From assembly GCA_002298925.1 (NCBI GenBank), contig DBMM01000037.1, forward strand, positions 29,733-66,819: 37,087 nt of DNA. The letters are read 5' to 3'. Shown here piece by piece: positions 23,957 to 32,388 of the stretch. A program made the translations under genes and the position numbers. The number at the start of each line of letters is the position of its first letter. The stretch's first letter is position 1. The DNA comes from Geobacter sp. UBA698. Lineage in GTDB: Bacteria; Desulfobacterota; Desulfuromonadia; Geobacterales; Pseudopelobacteraceae. The notes below the pieces were generated by a model that worked only from the letters and a program-made list of their open reading frames with translations, did no database searches and was not told the DNA's origin.

Positions 23957-25318
23957 ATGTTCACAAAGGGCAGTAAAAAGACACGGGTGATGGCGGGATT
24001 TGCGGTGGTTGTGGCTACTCTGGTTATCTTCATCGGCATCAGTTCGCAGCGGCACTGTGCGGCTGAAGGCAAGGGAAGCGACTACGAATCCATCGAGCTA
24101 TTCACAGATGTCATGGCAATCGTCAAAAAAAGTTATGTGGAGGAAGTTGACACCAAGAAACTTGTCTATGGAGCGATTAACGGCATGCTGGCCTCCCTTG
24201 ATCCCCACAGCTCGTTTATGCCCCCCGATACCTACAAGGAGATGAAGATCGACACAAAGGGCGCCTTCGGTGGCCTGGGAATCGAGATCACCATCAAGGA
24301 CGGCATTCTGACGGTCATCTCTCCCATTGAAGATACGCCTGCCTTCAAGGCCGGCATCAAGGCCGGCGACCAGATATTCAAGATTGATGACAAGTTTACC
24401 AAAGACCTGAATATCAATGATGCGGTCAAGCGCATGCGCGGTCCAAAGGGGTCCAAGGTTGTTCTGACGATCATGCGGGAAGGTTTCGACAAGCCCAAGG
24501 AATTTCCGCTGCTGCGTGACATCATCCAGATCAAGAGTGTTCGTTCGCGCATGCTTGATAACGGATACGGCTATGTTCGTGTGGCCCAGTTTCAGGAAAA
24601 AACCGATGAGGACTTGAGTAAGGCCCTTAAGGCATTGCAGGAAGAGAACAAGGGGACGCTTTCCGGCCTGGTGCTCGATATGCGCAATGATCCGGGCGGA
24701 TTGCTGGACCAGGCGGTCAAGGTGGCTGACCACTTCATCGAGGATGGCCTGATCGTCTATACCGAAGGGCGCGAAAAGGATTCCAAGATGCAGTTCTCGG
24801 CCAGAAGAGGGGGCAAGGAGCCGCACTATCCGATCGTTGTTCTGATCAACGGCGGCAGCGCCAGCGCTTCCGAGATTGTGGCCGGTGCTTTGCAAGATCA
24901 TAAGCGTGCTGTTGTCATGGGAACACAGAGTTTCGGCAAGGGATCGGTACAGACCATCATTCCCCTGTCTGACGAATCCGGACTGCGCCTGACCACGGCC
25001 CGCTACTACACTCCCAATGGCCGTTCCATCCAGGCCAAGGGTATTACTCCCGACATCGTTGTGGATCAGTTGCAGCTGCCCAAGGAGAGCGAAAAGAAGG
25101 ATGGGCTCCATCTGCGCGAGAAAGATTTGGAAAACCACTTTGAAAGTGACAAGGAAACTCCCAAAGAGAGCAAGAAGGAAGAAAAAAAGGATGAGGGCAA
25201 GGACAAACCGCTCTCGACCAAGCTTGAGGATAATCTGAAAAACGATTATCAGGTCATGCGGGCGCTGGACCTGCTTAAGGGGTGGGATATTCTCAAGAAG
25301 ATAGGCAGCGTTAAATAA
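23957..25318 (+). CDS. ctpA: Carboxy-terminal processing protease CtpA (S41)
   Basis: This is a 453-residue periplasmic serine protease. It has an N-terminal membrane signal (about 10-28), a PDZ domain (about 95-180, FGGLGIEITIKDGILTVISPIEDTPAFKAGIKAGDQI) and the S41 core. The catalytic dyad aligns with E. coli Prc: Ser303 in NGGSASASEIVAGAL and Lys328 in QSFGKGSVQ. The tail is highly charged (KESKKEEKKDEGKDK, about 398-420) and then closes with an amphipathic segment. Members process or degrade envelope proteins and often control cell-wall hydrolases, which suits the ftsEX-envC context. GCGGAGG (23943-23949) precedes ATG 23957. The 89-nt gap before it shows no clear terminator. Confidence 0.95.
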   Translation: MFTKGSKKTRVMAGFAVVVATLVIFIGISSQRHCAAEGKGSDYESIELFTDVMAIVKKSYVEEVDTKKLVYGAINGMLASLDPHSSFMPPDTYKEMKIDTKGAFGGLGIEITIKDGILTVISPIEDTPAFKAGIKAGDQIFKIDDKFTKDLNINDAVKRMRGPKGSKVVLTIMREGFDKPKEFPLLRDIIQIKSVRSRMLDNGYGYVRVAQFQEKTDEDLSKALKALQEENKGTLSGLVLDMRNDPGGLLDQAVKVADHFIEDGLIVYTEGREKDSKMQFSARRGGKEPHYPIVVLINGGSASASEIVAGALQDHKRAVVMGTQSFGKGSVQTIIPLSDESGLRLTTARYYTPNGRSIQAKGITPDIVVDQLQLPKESEKKDGLHLREKDLENHFESDKETPKESKKEEKKDEGKDKPLSTKLEDNLKNDYQVMRALDLLKGWDILKKIGSVK

Positions 25319-25319
25319 A

Positions 25320-26324
25320 TTGAACAAATCCAGATCCAACAGTTATAAACAGAAACCGGGCGGCGGCAGATATGCCGCCCTTGCTGTTTTGGCAGTCATC
25401 ATACTGGCTGTCGGCGGCTACCTGCTGTTTGGTCCCCGCAAGCAAGTCAGGACAGCGTTGTCGCCGGAAGTCTCCCGGCCAGTGGCACCAGTTTCGCCTG
25501 CTGAACCGGTTAAGCCTGCTTCTCAGGCTCCTGTGATAAAAAAACCTCACTTTGATGGGATGTCTGTATCTCTGCCTCCTAAAAAGCGGCTAAAACCTTC
25601 GCACACTGGTCAGGCTGTAACCCGTCCTAAACCCTTTGCTCAGGTGTCAGGTTCAATCGGCAAGGGACAACTGGCCGTGATTATCGACGACATGGGCACC
25701 AGTCTTCAGGAAGCCCGTTCCTTGGCAGCCATCGGTGTGCCCCTGACCTTTTCCATCATTCCCGGTTTGCAGAGTTTCCGAGAGGTGGCCACATTTGCTT
25801 CTGGCAAGAGTATCGAGACCATGATCCATATCCCTATGCAGCCCAAGGGGTGGCCCCAGCACCGTCTTGAGACCAACGGACTGCTGGTTTCGATGGCCGA
25901 GAGCGATATTTCTGAACGGCTGCGTGAATTTATGCGTGACATTCCCCAGGCGGTGGGTGCCAATAACCATATGGGGTCGGAATTCACCGAGCATGAGGAT
26001 AAAATGCGGCCGGTGCTGGAGGCGCTGAAGGGAAAAGGACTCTTTTTTATCGACAGTGTCACCACGCCCCAGAGCGTGGCACCGCGTCTTGCCCGGGATC
26101 TGGGGCTGAAATCGGGCCGGAGGCAGGTTTTCCTGGACAACGAGCAAAACCTTGCTTATATCCGGGGACAACTCAGTCAGGCGGTACGCATGGCCCAAAA
26201 AAACGGCGGTGCCATTGCCATCTGCCACCCCCATCCTGTCACCATTCAGGCACTTGCGGCGCTCTTGCCGGGCCTGCATCAACAGGGTATTACTCTTGTG
26301 CCGGCATCGCGCCTTGTCAGATAG
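25320..26324 (+). CDS. Divergent polysaccharide deacetylase family protein (YibQ/DUF610)
   Basis: This 334-residue protein has a single N-terminal membrane segment (YAALAVLAVIILAVGGYLLFG). A Pro/Lys-rich linker of about 75 residues follows, then the YibQ-type domain. That domain starts with GQLAVIIDDMGTSLQEARSLAAIGVPLTFSIIPGL and includes ETMIHIPMQPKG, ANNHMGSEFTEHEDKM and AIAICHPHPVTIQAL. The Asp-Asp and His positions resemble the metal site of NodB-like deacetylases, but the family has no proven substrate. The start is a TTG at 25320, directly after the ctpA stop. No ATG is available near the expected N-terminus and the ribosome binding site is weak. YibQ genes commonly follow envC and ctpA, so a role in envelope polysaccharide or peptidoglycan remodelling is a context inference. 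A terminator follows. Confidence 0.87.
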   Translation: MNKSRSNSYKQKPGGGRYAALAVLAVIILAVGGYLLFGPRKQVRTALSPEVSRPVAPVSPAEPVKPASQAPVIKKPHFDGMSVSLPPKKRLKPSHTGQAVTRPKPFAQVSGSIGKGQLAVIIDDMGTSLQEARSLAAIGVPLTFSIIPGLQSFREVATFASGKSIETMIHIPMQPKGWPQHRLETNGLLVSMAESDISERLREFMRDIPQAVGANNHMGSEFTEHEDKMRPVLEALKGKGLFFIDSVTTPQSVAPRLARDLGLKSGRRQVFLDNEQNLAYIRGQLSQAVRMAQKNGGAIAICHPHPVTIQALAALLPGLHQQGITLVPASRLVR

Positions 26325-26344
26325 AAAAATTGGCGAACAAACTG

Positions 26345-26372
26345 AAAAAGCCCGCATCATTGCGGGCTTTTT
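26345..26372. terminator. Bidirectional intrinsic terminator
   Basis: A perfect 12-bp stem, AAAAAGCCCGCA (26345-26356) and TGCGGGCTTTTT (26361-26372), encloses the 4-nt loop TCAT. It has a T run on the + strand and an equal one on the minus strand. It sits between the convergent ends of the YibQ-like gene (stop 26324) and the minus-strand ATPase gene (stop at 26401) and should serve both. Confidence 0.92.
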
Positions 26373-26400
26373 TACTGCAGGTTGGAAGTATTGCTGGTGT

Positions 26401-27798
26401 TCAGGCAGTCTTAAGCGTCTCGCCAATTCTGGCCTGAAGCTGCTGCACAGCCCGATAGCGTTCCTCATGCAGTACCCGCTCCGGGTTTTGGGGGTCAACC
26501 GGATGCACGGCCAGCCAGCTACCTTCGCGCAGCTTACCCTCATACCCGGCCAGGGATTCATTCAGGAACAGATAAAGCCGGTCGTGAACTCCGTCAAACT
26601 CGCCTTCAGCAAAGCCGGTCATGGCCACCTCTTTCTGGAAAGCCAGTTCACCGGCATGGTTGAACTGTTTAAAGTCGAGTACATATGAATTCTCGCTGTC
26701 GCGCGGTATGAACAGGGAAACAGATTTGCCGGCCTTTTCCGCAATCACTGTTCGAGCCGCGCCATGGGCTTGGGAATCGTTGTATAGACCGTAAAGGGTG
26801 CCGCACAGCATGTCCGCAAAACAGTCGTTGTGCAGAAAACCCCGCATGGCCCGATCCGATGTCTCATAGTAGAAACCGCGTTCATCGGGTCGCTCCAGCA
26901 ACGGCACCCCACAGATCAAACAGCGCTCAGCCAGTCCTTCCAGGCGGGCCAGATAAGACTCCTTTTTCTTCCCTTCCCTTTCTGATAACCACTGGGCATA
27001 GAGACAGGAACGGGATTCGGGTGTATTATCAAAGGTCCTCAATATGTCGCGGGTGATTTCGGTAAACTGGCTGTGTACCTCGGTGCCACGGGCATGGGTC
27101 AGGATCGGATAGATCTTTCCGTCCGGATTTGTATTAAGACTCTCCACCTTGGGACTTTTGGAGATGAATGAATCCATGCAGCGGTAGCCGCGGTTGGAGG
27201 CGAACGCCCGCAAAAGGGTCTTCTGATCCTTGAAAACACCGTCGAACTTGATGCGTTCGTCAACCAGGCAAGGTAAAAGGGCCAGCGATTTCTTGTCGAT
27301 ACCGCGTTGGTCGAACAGGGCAAAGATGTTTTTGCAATTTTCCAGGCTGGGCATGTCCTTGACCGGAATCAGTACCCGATCGGCGGCATAGAGCGCATTC
27401 TGGGTCAGGATGTTCAAATCGGGGCGGGTATCGATGATTACAATTCCGGATATTCCCGATTCAGCCAGCATGCGCGCCAAGGTCATCGGCCCCTTGAAAC
27501 GATCATGGATGTCGCCAAGTTCGGTGGAAGAGGGGATATATCCAACTCCGTACTGGCCGACATGCACCAGTTCGGTAGCCTTGGTTCCCATTAGCAGTTC
27601 ATGAACCGTGCCTCTCGGTTTTTGACCCTTTATCTCGAACATGTGGTCAACGGTGAAGTGGTTGTCGAACGATAGGATCGTAACCGGCAGGTCTTCACGC
27701 ATGGCCTTCAGGTAGATGGCCAAGTTGGTGGCCAGGGTGGTCTTGCCGACCCCCCCTTTTTCGGATGAAATAGTGATTATATAGGGATAATTCTGCAT
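26401..27798 (-). CDS. ParA/MinD-type ATPase fused to an unrecognised Cys/His-containing domain
   Basis: This 465-residue protein is the only well-supported minus-strand gene here. The N-terminal half is a SIMIBI ATPase with the deviant Walker A KGGVGKTT (14-21, signature Lys14) and a switch II-like IVIIDTRPDLN (119-129). Beyond about residue 255 the sequence is not ParA-like. It carries CLIC (293-296), HNDC (323-326) and Cys332, a possible zinc site, then a mixed alpha/beta region with many acidic and aromatic residues that I do not recognise. There is no ParB gene or transmembrane segment nearby, so chromosome partition is unlikely. Positioning or regulation of another complex is possible. 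The start codon reads ATG at 27796-27798. The gene is divergent from xseA across a 131-nt gap containing repeated GTCAA/TTGAC half-sites. Confidence 0.82.
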   Translation of the reverse strand: MQNYPYIITISSEKGGVGKTTLATNLAIYLKAMREDLPVTILSFDNHFTVDHMFEIKGQKPRGTVHELLMGTKATELVHVGQYGVGYIPSSTELGDIHDRFKGPMTLARMLAESGISGIVIIDTRPDLNILTQNALYAADRVLIPVKDMPSLENCKNIFALFDQRGIDKKSLALLPCLVDERIKFDGVFKDQKTLLRAFASNRGYRCMDSFISKSPKVESLNTNPDGKIYPILTHARGTEVHSQFTEITRDILRTFDNTPESRSCLYAQWLSEREGKKKESYLARLEGLAERCLICGVPLLERPDERGFYYETSDRAMRGFLHNDCFADMLCGTLYGLYNDSQAHGAARTVIAEKAGKSVSLFIPRDSENSYVLDFKQFNHAGELAFQKEVAMTGFAEGEFDGVHDRLYLFLNESLAGYEGKLREGSWLAVHPVDPQNPERVLHEERYRAVQQLQARIGETLKTA

Positions 27799-27861
27799 TT
27801 CGTAAGACCACCGTCAGTGATTGAATTGCGGCTTTTCTGCCGTTTGGAACAATTGATACTA

Positions 27862-27894
27862 GTCAATTTGACTCCTGGGGTCAACCGGTTTGAC
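27862..27894. repeat. Cluster of four GTCAA/TTGAC half-sites in the divergent intergenic region
   Basis: The order is GTCAA (27862-27866), one base, TTGAC (27868-27872), seven bases, GTCAA (27880-27884), five bases, TTGAC (27890-27894). This makes two adjacent inverted repeats with different spacers. The last half forms part of a TTGACA (27890-27895) that could be a -35 for xseA, although no well-spaced -10 is obvious (TATGCT at 27909 is only 13 nt away). It could be an operator shared by the two divergent genes; no regulator can be named. Confidence 0.4.
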
Positions 27895-27929
27895 ACCCTT
27901 TTGGGGGATATGCTAGGGTGGTGCTACCG

Positions 27930-29276
27930 ATGGATATCTTTTCCGAAAAAACTATTCTTACTGTCAGCCGCCTGACCGCTCTGCTGCGCAGTGTGCTGGA
28001 GGAAAATTTCGAGCAGGTATGGGTGCAGGGTGAAGTTTCCAATCTCTCGCAACCGTCATCCGGCCATCTCTATTTTTCCCTGAAGGATGCCGGCGCTCAG
28101 CTGCGCTGTGTCATGTTCAAGGGGGCCGCTAAAAATCTCAAGTTCCGGCCGGATAACGGCATGGGGCTTTTGGCCAGAGGGCGGATATCGGTCTATGACC
28201 AGCGCGGTGAGTACCAGCTGATCTGCGAATATCTGGAGCCGTCCGGCGTTGGCGCTTTGCAGATGGCCTTTATTCAGCTCAAGGAACGTCTCGCAAAGGA
28301 AGGTCTTTTTGATGAGGATCGCAAGCGGCCTATGCCCTCTTTTCCGCGCCGGGTGGGTGTTATTACTTCATCAACAGGTGCGGCCATCCACGACATTCTC
28401 AATATTCTCAAGCGGCGATTCGCTTCTTTGGAAATACTGCTTTATCCGGTGCGGGTGCAAGGGGAGGGGGCTGCCCAGGAGATTGCCCGGGCCGTTGATG
28501 ACATGAACCGTCTGGGGCTGGCGGATATTCTGATTGTAGGGCGGGGGGGCGGTTCCCTGGAAGACCTGTGGGCTTTTAATGAAGAGGTTGTGGCCCGCGC
28601 CGTGTTCCGCTCTAAAATTCCGGTAATATCTGCGGTCGGCCATGAAACCGATTGGACCATCTGTGACTTTGCGGCTGATTTGCGCGCTCCGACACCTTCG
28701 GCGGCGGCAGAACTGGTAATTGCCAGCGCCGGTGAACTGCGTGCTCGGGTGGAGGCTTTGGGGCACCGTCTGCGCCTGGCCATGGAGACGCGGTTTTCCA
28801 GCCTGGAGGCGAGGGTTGCGTTGCTGCGCCGTTCACTGCACGACCCCTCAACCATGCTGGGGCATCTATCCCAGCGTGTGGACGACCTGTCCCAGCGAAT
28901 GGAACTGGCGTTGCATAACCGCATTTCACGCCGGCGGGAGCAGTTTGTGCGTCTGGAAGGTTTGCTCATGCACCAATCACCAACCCGCCAAGCGGAACAG
29001 CTCAGGCAGCGCCTCACTCTGCTTTCCGCCCAGGCTGAGCGCCTTATGATACAGCGTCTGGACGGGACAAAACAGACCTTTGCGGCTGACGCTGCCCGCC
29101 TGGAAGTCCTTTCGCCGTTATCCACGCTTTCCCGTGGCTATTCCATTGCAACGCGCATGGTTGATGGTAGCGTGGTCAGCGCTGCATCCCAACTGACTGA
29201 AGGAGAACGCCTGCGGCTCTGCTTGTATTCCGGCGCTGCCGAATGTCGTGTCGAGGGGCTAATACTTGACGCCTAA
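27930..29276 (+). CDS. xseA: Exodeoxyribonuclease VII large subunit
   Basis: This is a 448-residue catalytic large subunit of exonuclease VII, which degrades single-stranded DNA from both ends to oligonucleotides in repair and recombination. The N-terminal OB fold (EQVWVQGEVSNLSQPSSGHLYFSLKDAGAQLRCVMFK) and the catalytic domain (RVGVITSSTGAAIHDILNIL, ILIVGRGGGSLEDLWAFNEE, PVISAVGHETDWTICDFAADLRAPTPSAAAE) are canonical. A long coiled-coil region and the C-terminal LSRGYSIAT...V motif that binds small subunits follow. ATG 27930 was preferred to GTG 27918 because AGGGTGGT (27915-27922) is suitably spaced. The small subunit gene follows 41 nt later, so both subunits are co-expressed. Confidence 0.96.
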   Translation: MDIFSEKTILTVSRLTALLRSVLEENFEQVWVQGEVSNLSQPSSGHLYFSLKDAGAQLRCVMFKGAAKNLKFRPDNGMGLLARGRISVYDQRGEYQLICEYLEPSGVGALQMAFIQLKERLAKEGLFDEDRKRPMPSFPRRVGVITSSTGAAIHDILNILKRRFASLEILLYPVRVQGEGAAQEIARAVDDMNRLGLADILIVGRGGGSLEDLWAFNEEVVARAVFRSKIPVISAVGHETDWTICDFAADLRAPTPSAAAELVIASAGELRARVEALGHRLRLAMETRFSSLEARVALLRRSLHDPSTMLGHLSQRVDDLSQRMELALHNRISRRREQFVRLEGLLMHQSPTRQAEQLRQRLTLLSAQAERLMIQRLDGTKQTFAADAARLEVLSPLSTLSRGYSIATRMVDGSVVSAASQLTEGERLRLCLYSGAAECRVEGLILDA

Positions 29277-29317
29277 CAATGATTCTGTGATAATACTCAA
29301 CTTTTTGAGGAACGTGT

Positions 29318-29545
29318 ATGGCAACTGAAAAATTTGAAACATCCCTTAAAAAACTGGAAGAGGTTGTCCGCCGGCTGGAGGGGGGGGCGCTCTCTCTGGA
29401 TGATTCGCTCAAGGCCTTTGAGGAAGGCGTCAAGTATGCCGCTTTCTGTTCCAAGAAACTGGATGAGGCCGAACGTCGCGTTGAAGTTTTGCTGAAACGC
29501 AAGGATGGCAGTTTCGAACGAAAACCGTTCGAAGAGGAAGAATAA
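29318..29545 (+). CDS. xseB: Exodeoxyribonuclease VII small subunit
   Basis: This is a 75-residue small subunit of exonuclease VII, made of two helices. Family motifs are KFETSLKKLEEVVRRLEGGALSLDDSLKAFEEGVKYAAFCSKKLDEAERRVEVL. Several copies bind each large subunit along its coiled coil. GAGGA at 29307-29311 precedes ATG 29318. The acidic tail (EEEE) ends 16 nt before ispA. The arrangement xseA-xseB-ispA-dxs is widespread in proteobacteria and argues for a single transcription unit. Confidence 0.95.
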   Translation: MATEKFETSLKKLEEVVRRLEGGALSLDDSLKAFEEGVKYAAFCSKKLDEAERRVEVLLKRKDGSFERKPFEEEE

Positions 29546-29561
29546 CTGAAAAGGATATTTC

Positions 29562-30455
29562 ATGGATCTAAAGACATATCTCAAACAGCAGTGCACCCGG
29601 GTGGACGCTGCTCTGGACAGCTATCTGCCCAAGGAATGCGAGCTGCCTCACAGTCTGCACAAGGCTATGCGTTACTCGATCTTTGCCGGTGGCAAGCGGG
29701 TGCGCCCGATCCTGATGTTGGCGGCCTGCGAGGCGGTGGGTGGCGATACGGCACAGGCCATTCCGGCGGCCTGTGCCATGGAGATGATTCATACCTATTC
29801 TCTAATCCATGACGATCTGCCAGCCATGGACGATGATGATTACCGCCGCGGCAATCCCACCAATCACAAGGTCTTTGGCGAGGCCATCGCCATTCTGGCC
29901 GGAGACGCGCTGCTGACCGAAGCCTTCAAGCTGATCAGTTCACCCCGATTCGCAGCTGAAGTTCCTCCTGCTGCACGTCTGGCGGTGATTCATGAGATCG
30001 CCACCTGTGCTGGTTCCTACGGCATGGTCGGCGGTCAGGTTGTGGACATGGAAAGCGAGGGCAAACCGGATATTGATCTGCCAACGGTTCAGTATATCCA
30101 TACCCACAAGACCGGTGCCCTGCTCAAGGCCTCGGTTGTGGCCGGTGCGCTTGTGGGTGGGGCTGACAAACCGAAACTGACTGCCATCACCCGTTACGGC
30201 GAGGCGGCCGGACTGGCTTTTCAAATTGCCGACGACATCCTCGACATTGAAGGCACCACCGAGGAGATCGGCAAGGACGCCGGCAGTGACGAGGCCCGCG
30301 GCAAGGCTACCTATCCGGCAGTAATGGGGTTGTCGGAGGCCAAACAGGAGGCCCAGGCCATGATGGACGAGGCCATGCGGGCGCTGGAGATCTTTGGCAG
30401 CGAAGCCGATCGTCTGCGGGAAATTGCAATGTATATCGTAAAGCGGAAGAATTGA
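29562..30455 (+). CDS. ispA: (2E,6E)-farnesyl diphosphate synthase
   Basis: This is a 297-residue all-helical prenyltransferase that condenses dimethylallyl and isopentenyl diphosphates to geranyl and farnesyl diphosphate for quinones, undecaprenyl phosphate and hopanoids. The first aspartate-rich motif is DDLPAMDDDD (84-93), with the two-residue insertion typical of bacterial farnesyl synthases. Tyr79, at the fifth position before it, limits chain length. The second motif is DDILD (224-228). GGKRVRP binds the homoallylic diphosphate. AAGGA precedes ATG 29562. It is followed by dxs, so the first MEP-pathway enzyme and the chain-elongating enzyme are produced together. Confidence 0.95.
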   Translation: MDLKTYLKQQCTRVDAALDSYLPKECELPHSLHKAMRYSIFAGGKRVRPILMLAACEAVGGDTAQAIPAACAMEMIHTYSLIHDDLPAMDDDDYRRGNPTNHKVFGEAIAILAGDALLTEAFKLISSPRFAAEVPPAARLAVIHEIATCAGSYGMVGGQVVDMESEGKPDIDLPTVQYIHTHKTGALLKASVVAGALVGGADKPKLTAITRYGEAAGLAFQIADDILDIEGTTEEIGKDAGSDEARGKATYPAVMGLSEAKQEAQAMMDEAMRALEIFGSEADRLREIAMYIVKRKN

Positions 30456-30483
30456 AAGCGTAAGGATAAAATCAGGTGGTTAA

Positions 30484-32364
30484 ATGTCTATTCTAGCTAC
30501 GATAAATTCACCAGATGATCTGAAGCGCCTTTCGGCGTCCCAGTTGCCAATGGCAGCCAAAGAACTGCGCCAGCTGATCATCGAAACCTGCGCCAAAAAC
30601 GGTGGACACCTGGCCCCCTCCCTGGGAGTGGTTGAGCTGACTGTCGCTCTGCACCGGGTATTCAGCACCCCCTATGACAAGATCATCTGGGATGTTGGGC
30701 ATCAGGCCTACGCCCACAAAATCCTGACCGGCCGCCGGGACCAGTTCACCACCCTGCGCACTCTGGGCGGCATCAGCGGTTTTCCCAAACGGGCGGAATC
30801 ATCTCACGACGCCTTTGACGTGGGTCATTCCTCGACCTCCATATCTGCTGCCACTGGCTTTGCCGTGGCCCGCGACCTGGACGGACGCAGGAACAAGGTA
30901 CTGGCAGTGATCGGCGATGGCTCCATGACCGGCGGCATCGCCTATGAGGGCATGAATCACGCCGGCGCCCTTAATAAAGATCTGATCGTCGTTCTCAACG
31001 ACAACGAGATGTCGATTGCCGAAAATGTCGGTGCCCTGTCCAATTTTCTCAGCCGTACCGCCTCCAGTGAATTTGTTTTTCGTTTCAAGAAGGATGTGGA
31101 GTCTTTCCTTGGGCGCTTGGATGGGCTTGGAAAGGGGGTGCTGCAGGTGGCCCGCAAGATGGAGGAGTCCTTCAAGGGTTTCTTTACTCCCGGCATGCTC
31201 TTTGAGGCCTTTGGTTTCGACTATATCGGTCCCATTGACGGTCACGACCTGCCCAAGCTTATCGAAACGCTGGAGAACGTGAAAAGGTTCGACGATGCAG
31301 TTCTAATTCATGTTCTCACAAAAAAAGGCAAGGGGTACAAACCGGCCGAAGACAACCCCTCCCTGTTCCACGGGGTAGGCCCGTTCGATATCGTCAGCGG
31401 AAAGGTACTGAAAGGGAAAGGGGGGGCTACCTCCTATACCGCCCAGTTCGGTTCAACACTATGCAAGCTGGCTGCGGAAGATGAGCGTGTCGTGGCCATC
31501 ACCGCCGCCATGCCTGACGGCACTGGTCTGACCGGTTTTGCCAGGGAATTCCCCGATCGTTTTTATGACGTTGGCATTGCCGAGCAGCATGGCGTTACCT
31601 TTGCGGCCGGTTTGGCCGCCGAAGGGCTTCGCCCGGTAATTGCAGTTTATTCCTCATTTCTGCAACGTGCCTATGATCAGGTCTTTCATGATGTTTGTCT
31701 GCAGGACCTGGGAGTCACCTTTGCCCTAGACCGGGCCGGGGTGGTGGGTAATGACGGACCTACCCATCACGGTGTATTTGACCTGTCCTATCTGCGGCAC
31801 CTGCCTAATATAACAATCATGGCGCCCAAGGATGAAAACGAACTGCAGCATATGTTGGCCACTGCCATCGATCTGGGACGGCCGGTAGCGGTGCGCTACC
31901 CACGGGGCAACGGTTATGGCGTCGCCCTTGACCAGAACATCAAGCTGCTCCCAATCGGACGGGCCGAACTGCTCCGTGATGGAAAAGAGTGTGCATTGCT
32001 GGCTTTGGGAACCATGGTGTATCCTGCCCTGGAGGCTGCCGAGCAGCTGGAGAAGCAGGGACCGGTCCGTCTGACGGTTGTCAATGCCCGCTTCGTCAAG
32101 CCGCTGGATGGGGAGCTGATTCTCGAACTGGCCCGCCGCTGCGGCTGCTTGGTCACTCTTGAGGAAAATGTCCTCCAAGGTGGTTTTGGATCGGCTGTAC
32201 TGGAACTATTGGAAGAAAACGGACTTTCCGGGGTGCGGGTACTGCGCCTTGGCTATCCCGATCAGCCGGTCACCCAGGCCGAACAGCACGAACTGCGCAG
32301 CATGCTCGGGCTGGATACGGAAGGGATCGTCGCTTCGATCAGTGCTTTTTTGACACGCCCATGA
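30484..32364 (+). CDS. dxs: 1-deoxy-D-xylulose-5-phosphate synthase
   Basis: This 626-residue thiamine-diphosphate enzyme joins pyruvate and glyceraldehyde 3-phosphate, the first and rate-setting step of the MEP isoprenoid pathway. The ThDP motif starts at GDGSMTGGIAYEGMNHAG and ends with NDNEMSI. The pyrimidine domain has the catalytic-glutamate region DVGIAEQHGVTFAAGLA. The C-terminal transketolase domain has VRYPRGNG and LEENVLQGGFGS. DVGHQAYAHKILTGR near residue 75 is typical of Dxs. AGGTGG precedes ATG 30484. Length and motifs are complete, and nothing unusual is visible. Confidence 0.97.
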   Translation: MSILATINSPDDLKRLSASQLPMAAKELRQLIIETCAKNGGHLAPSLGVVELTVALHRVFSTPYDKIIWDVGHQAYAHKILTGRRDQFTTLRTLGGISGFPKRAESSHDAFDVGHSSTSISAATGFAVARDLDGRRNKVLAVIGDGSMTGGIAYEGMNHAGALNKDLIVVLNDNEMSIAENVGALSNFLSRTASSEFVFRFKKDVESFLGRLDGLGKGVLQVARKMEESFKGFFTPGMLFEAFGFDYIGPIDGHDLPKLIETLENVKRFDDAVLIHVLTKKGKGYKPAEDNPSLFHGVGPFDIVSGKVLKGKGGATSYTAQFGSTLCKLAAEDERVVAITAAMPDGTGLTGFAREFPDRFYDVGIAEQHGVTFAAGLAAEGLRPVIAVYSSFLQRAYDQVFHDVCLQDLGVTFALDRAGVVGNDGPTHHGVFDLSYLRHLPNITIMAPKDENELQHMLATAIDLGRPVAVRYPRGNGYGVALDQNIKLLPIGRAELLRDGKECALLALGTMVYPALEAAEQLEKQGPVRLTVVNARFVKPLDGELILELARRCGCLVTLEENVLQGGFGSAVLELLEENGLSGVRVLRLGYPDQPVTQAEQHELRSMLGLDTEGIVASISAFLTRP

Positions 32365-32388
32365 GCTTTCATAGGCCGTGGTGACCTC

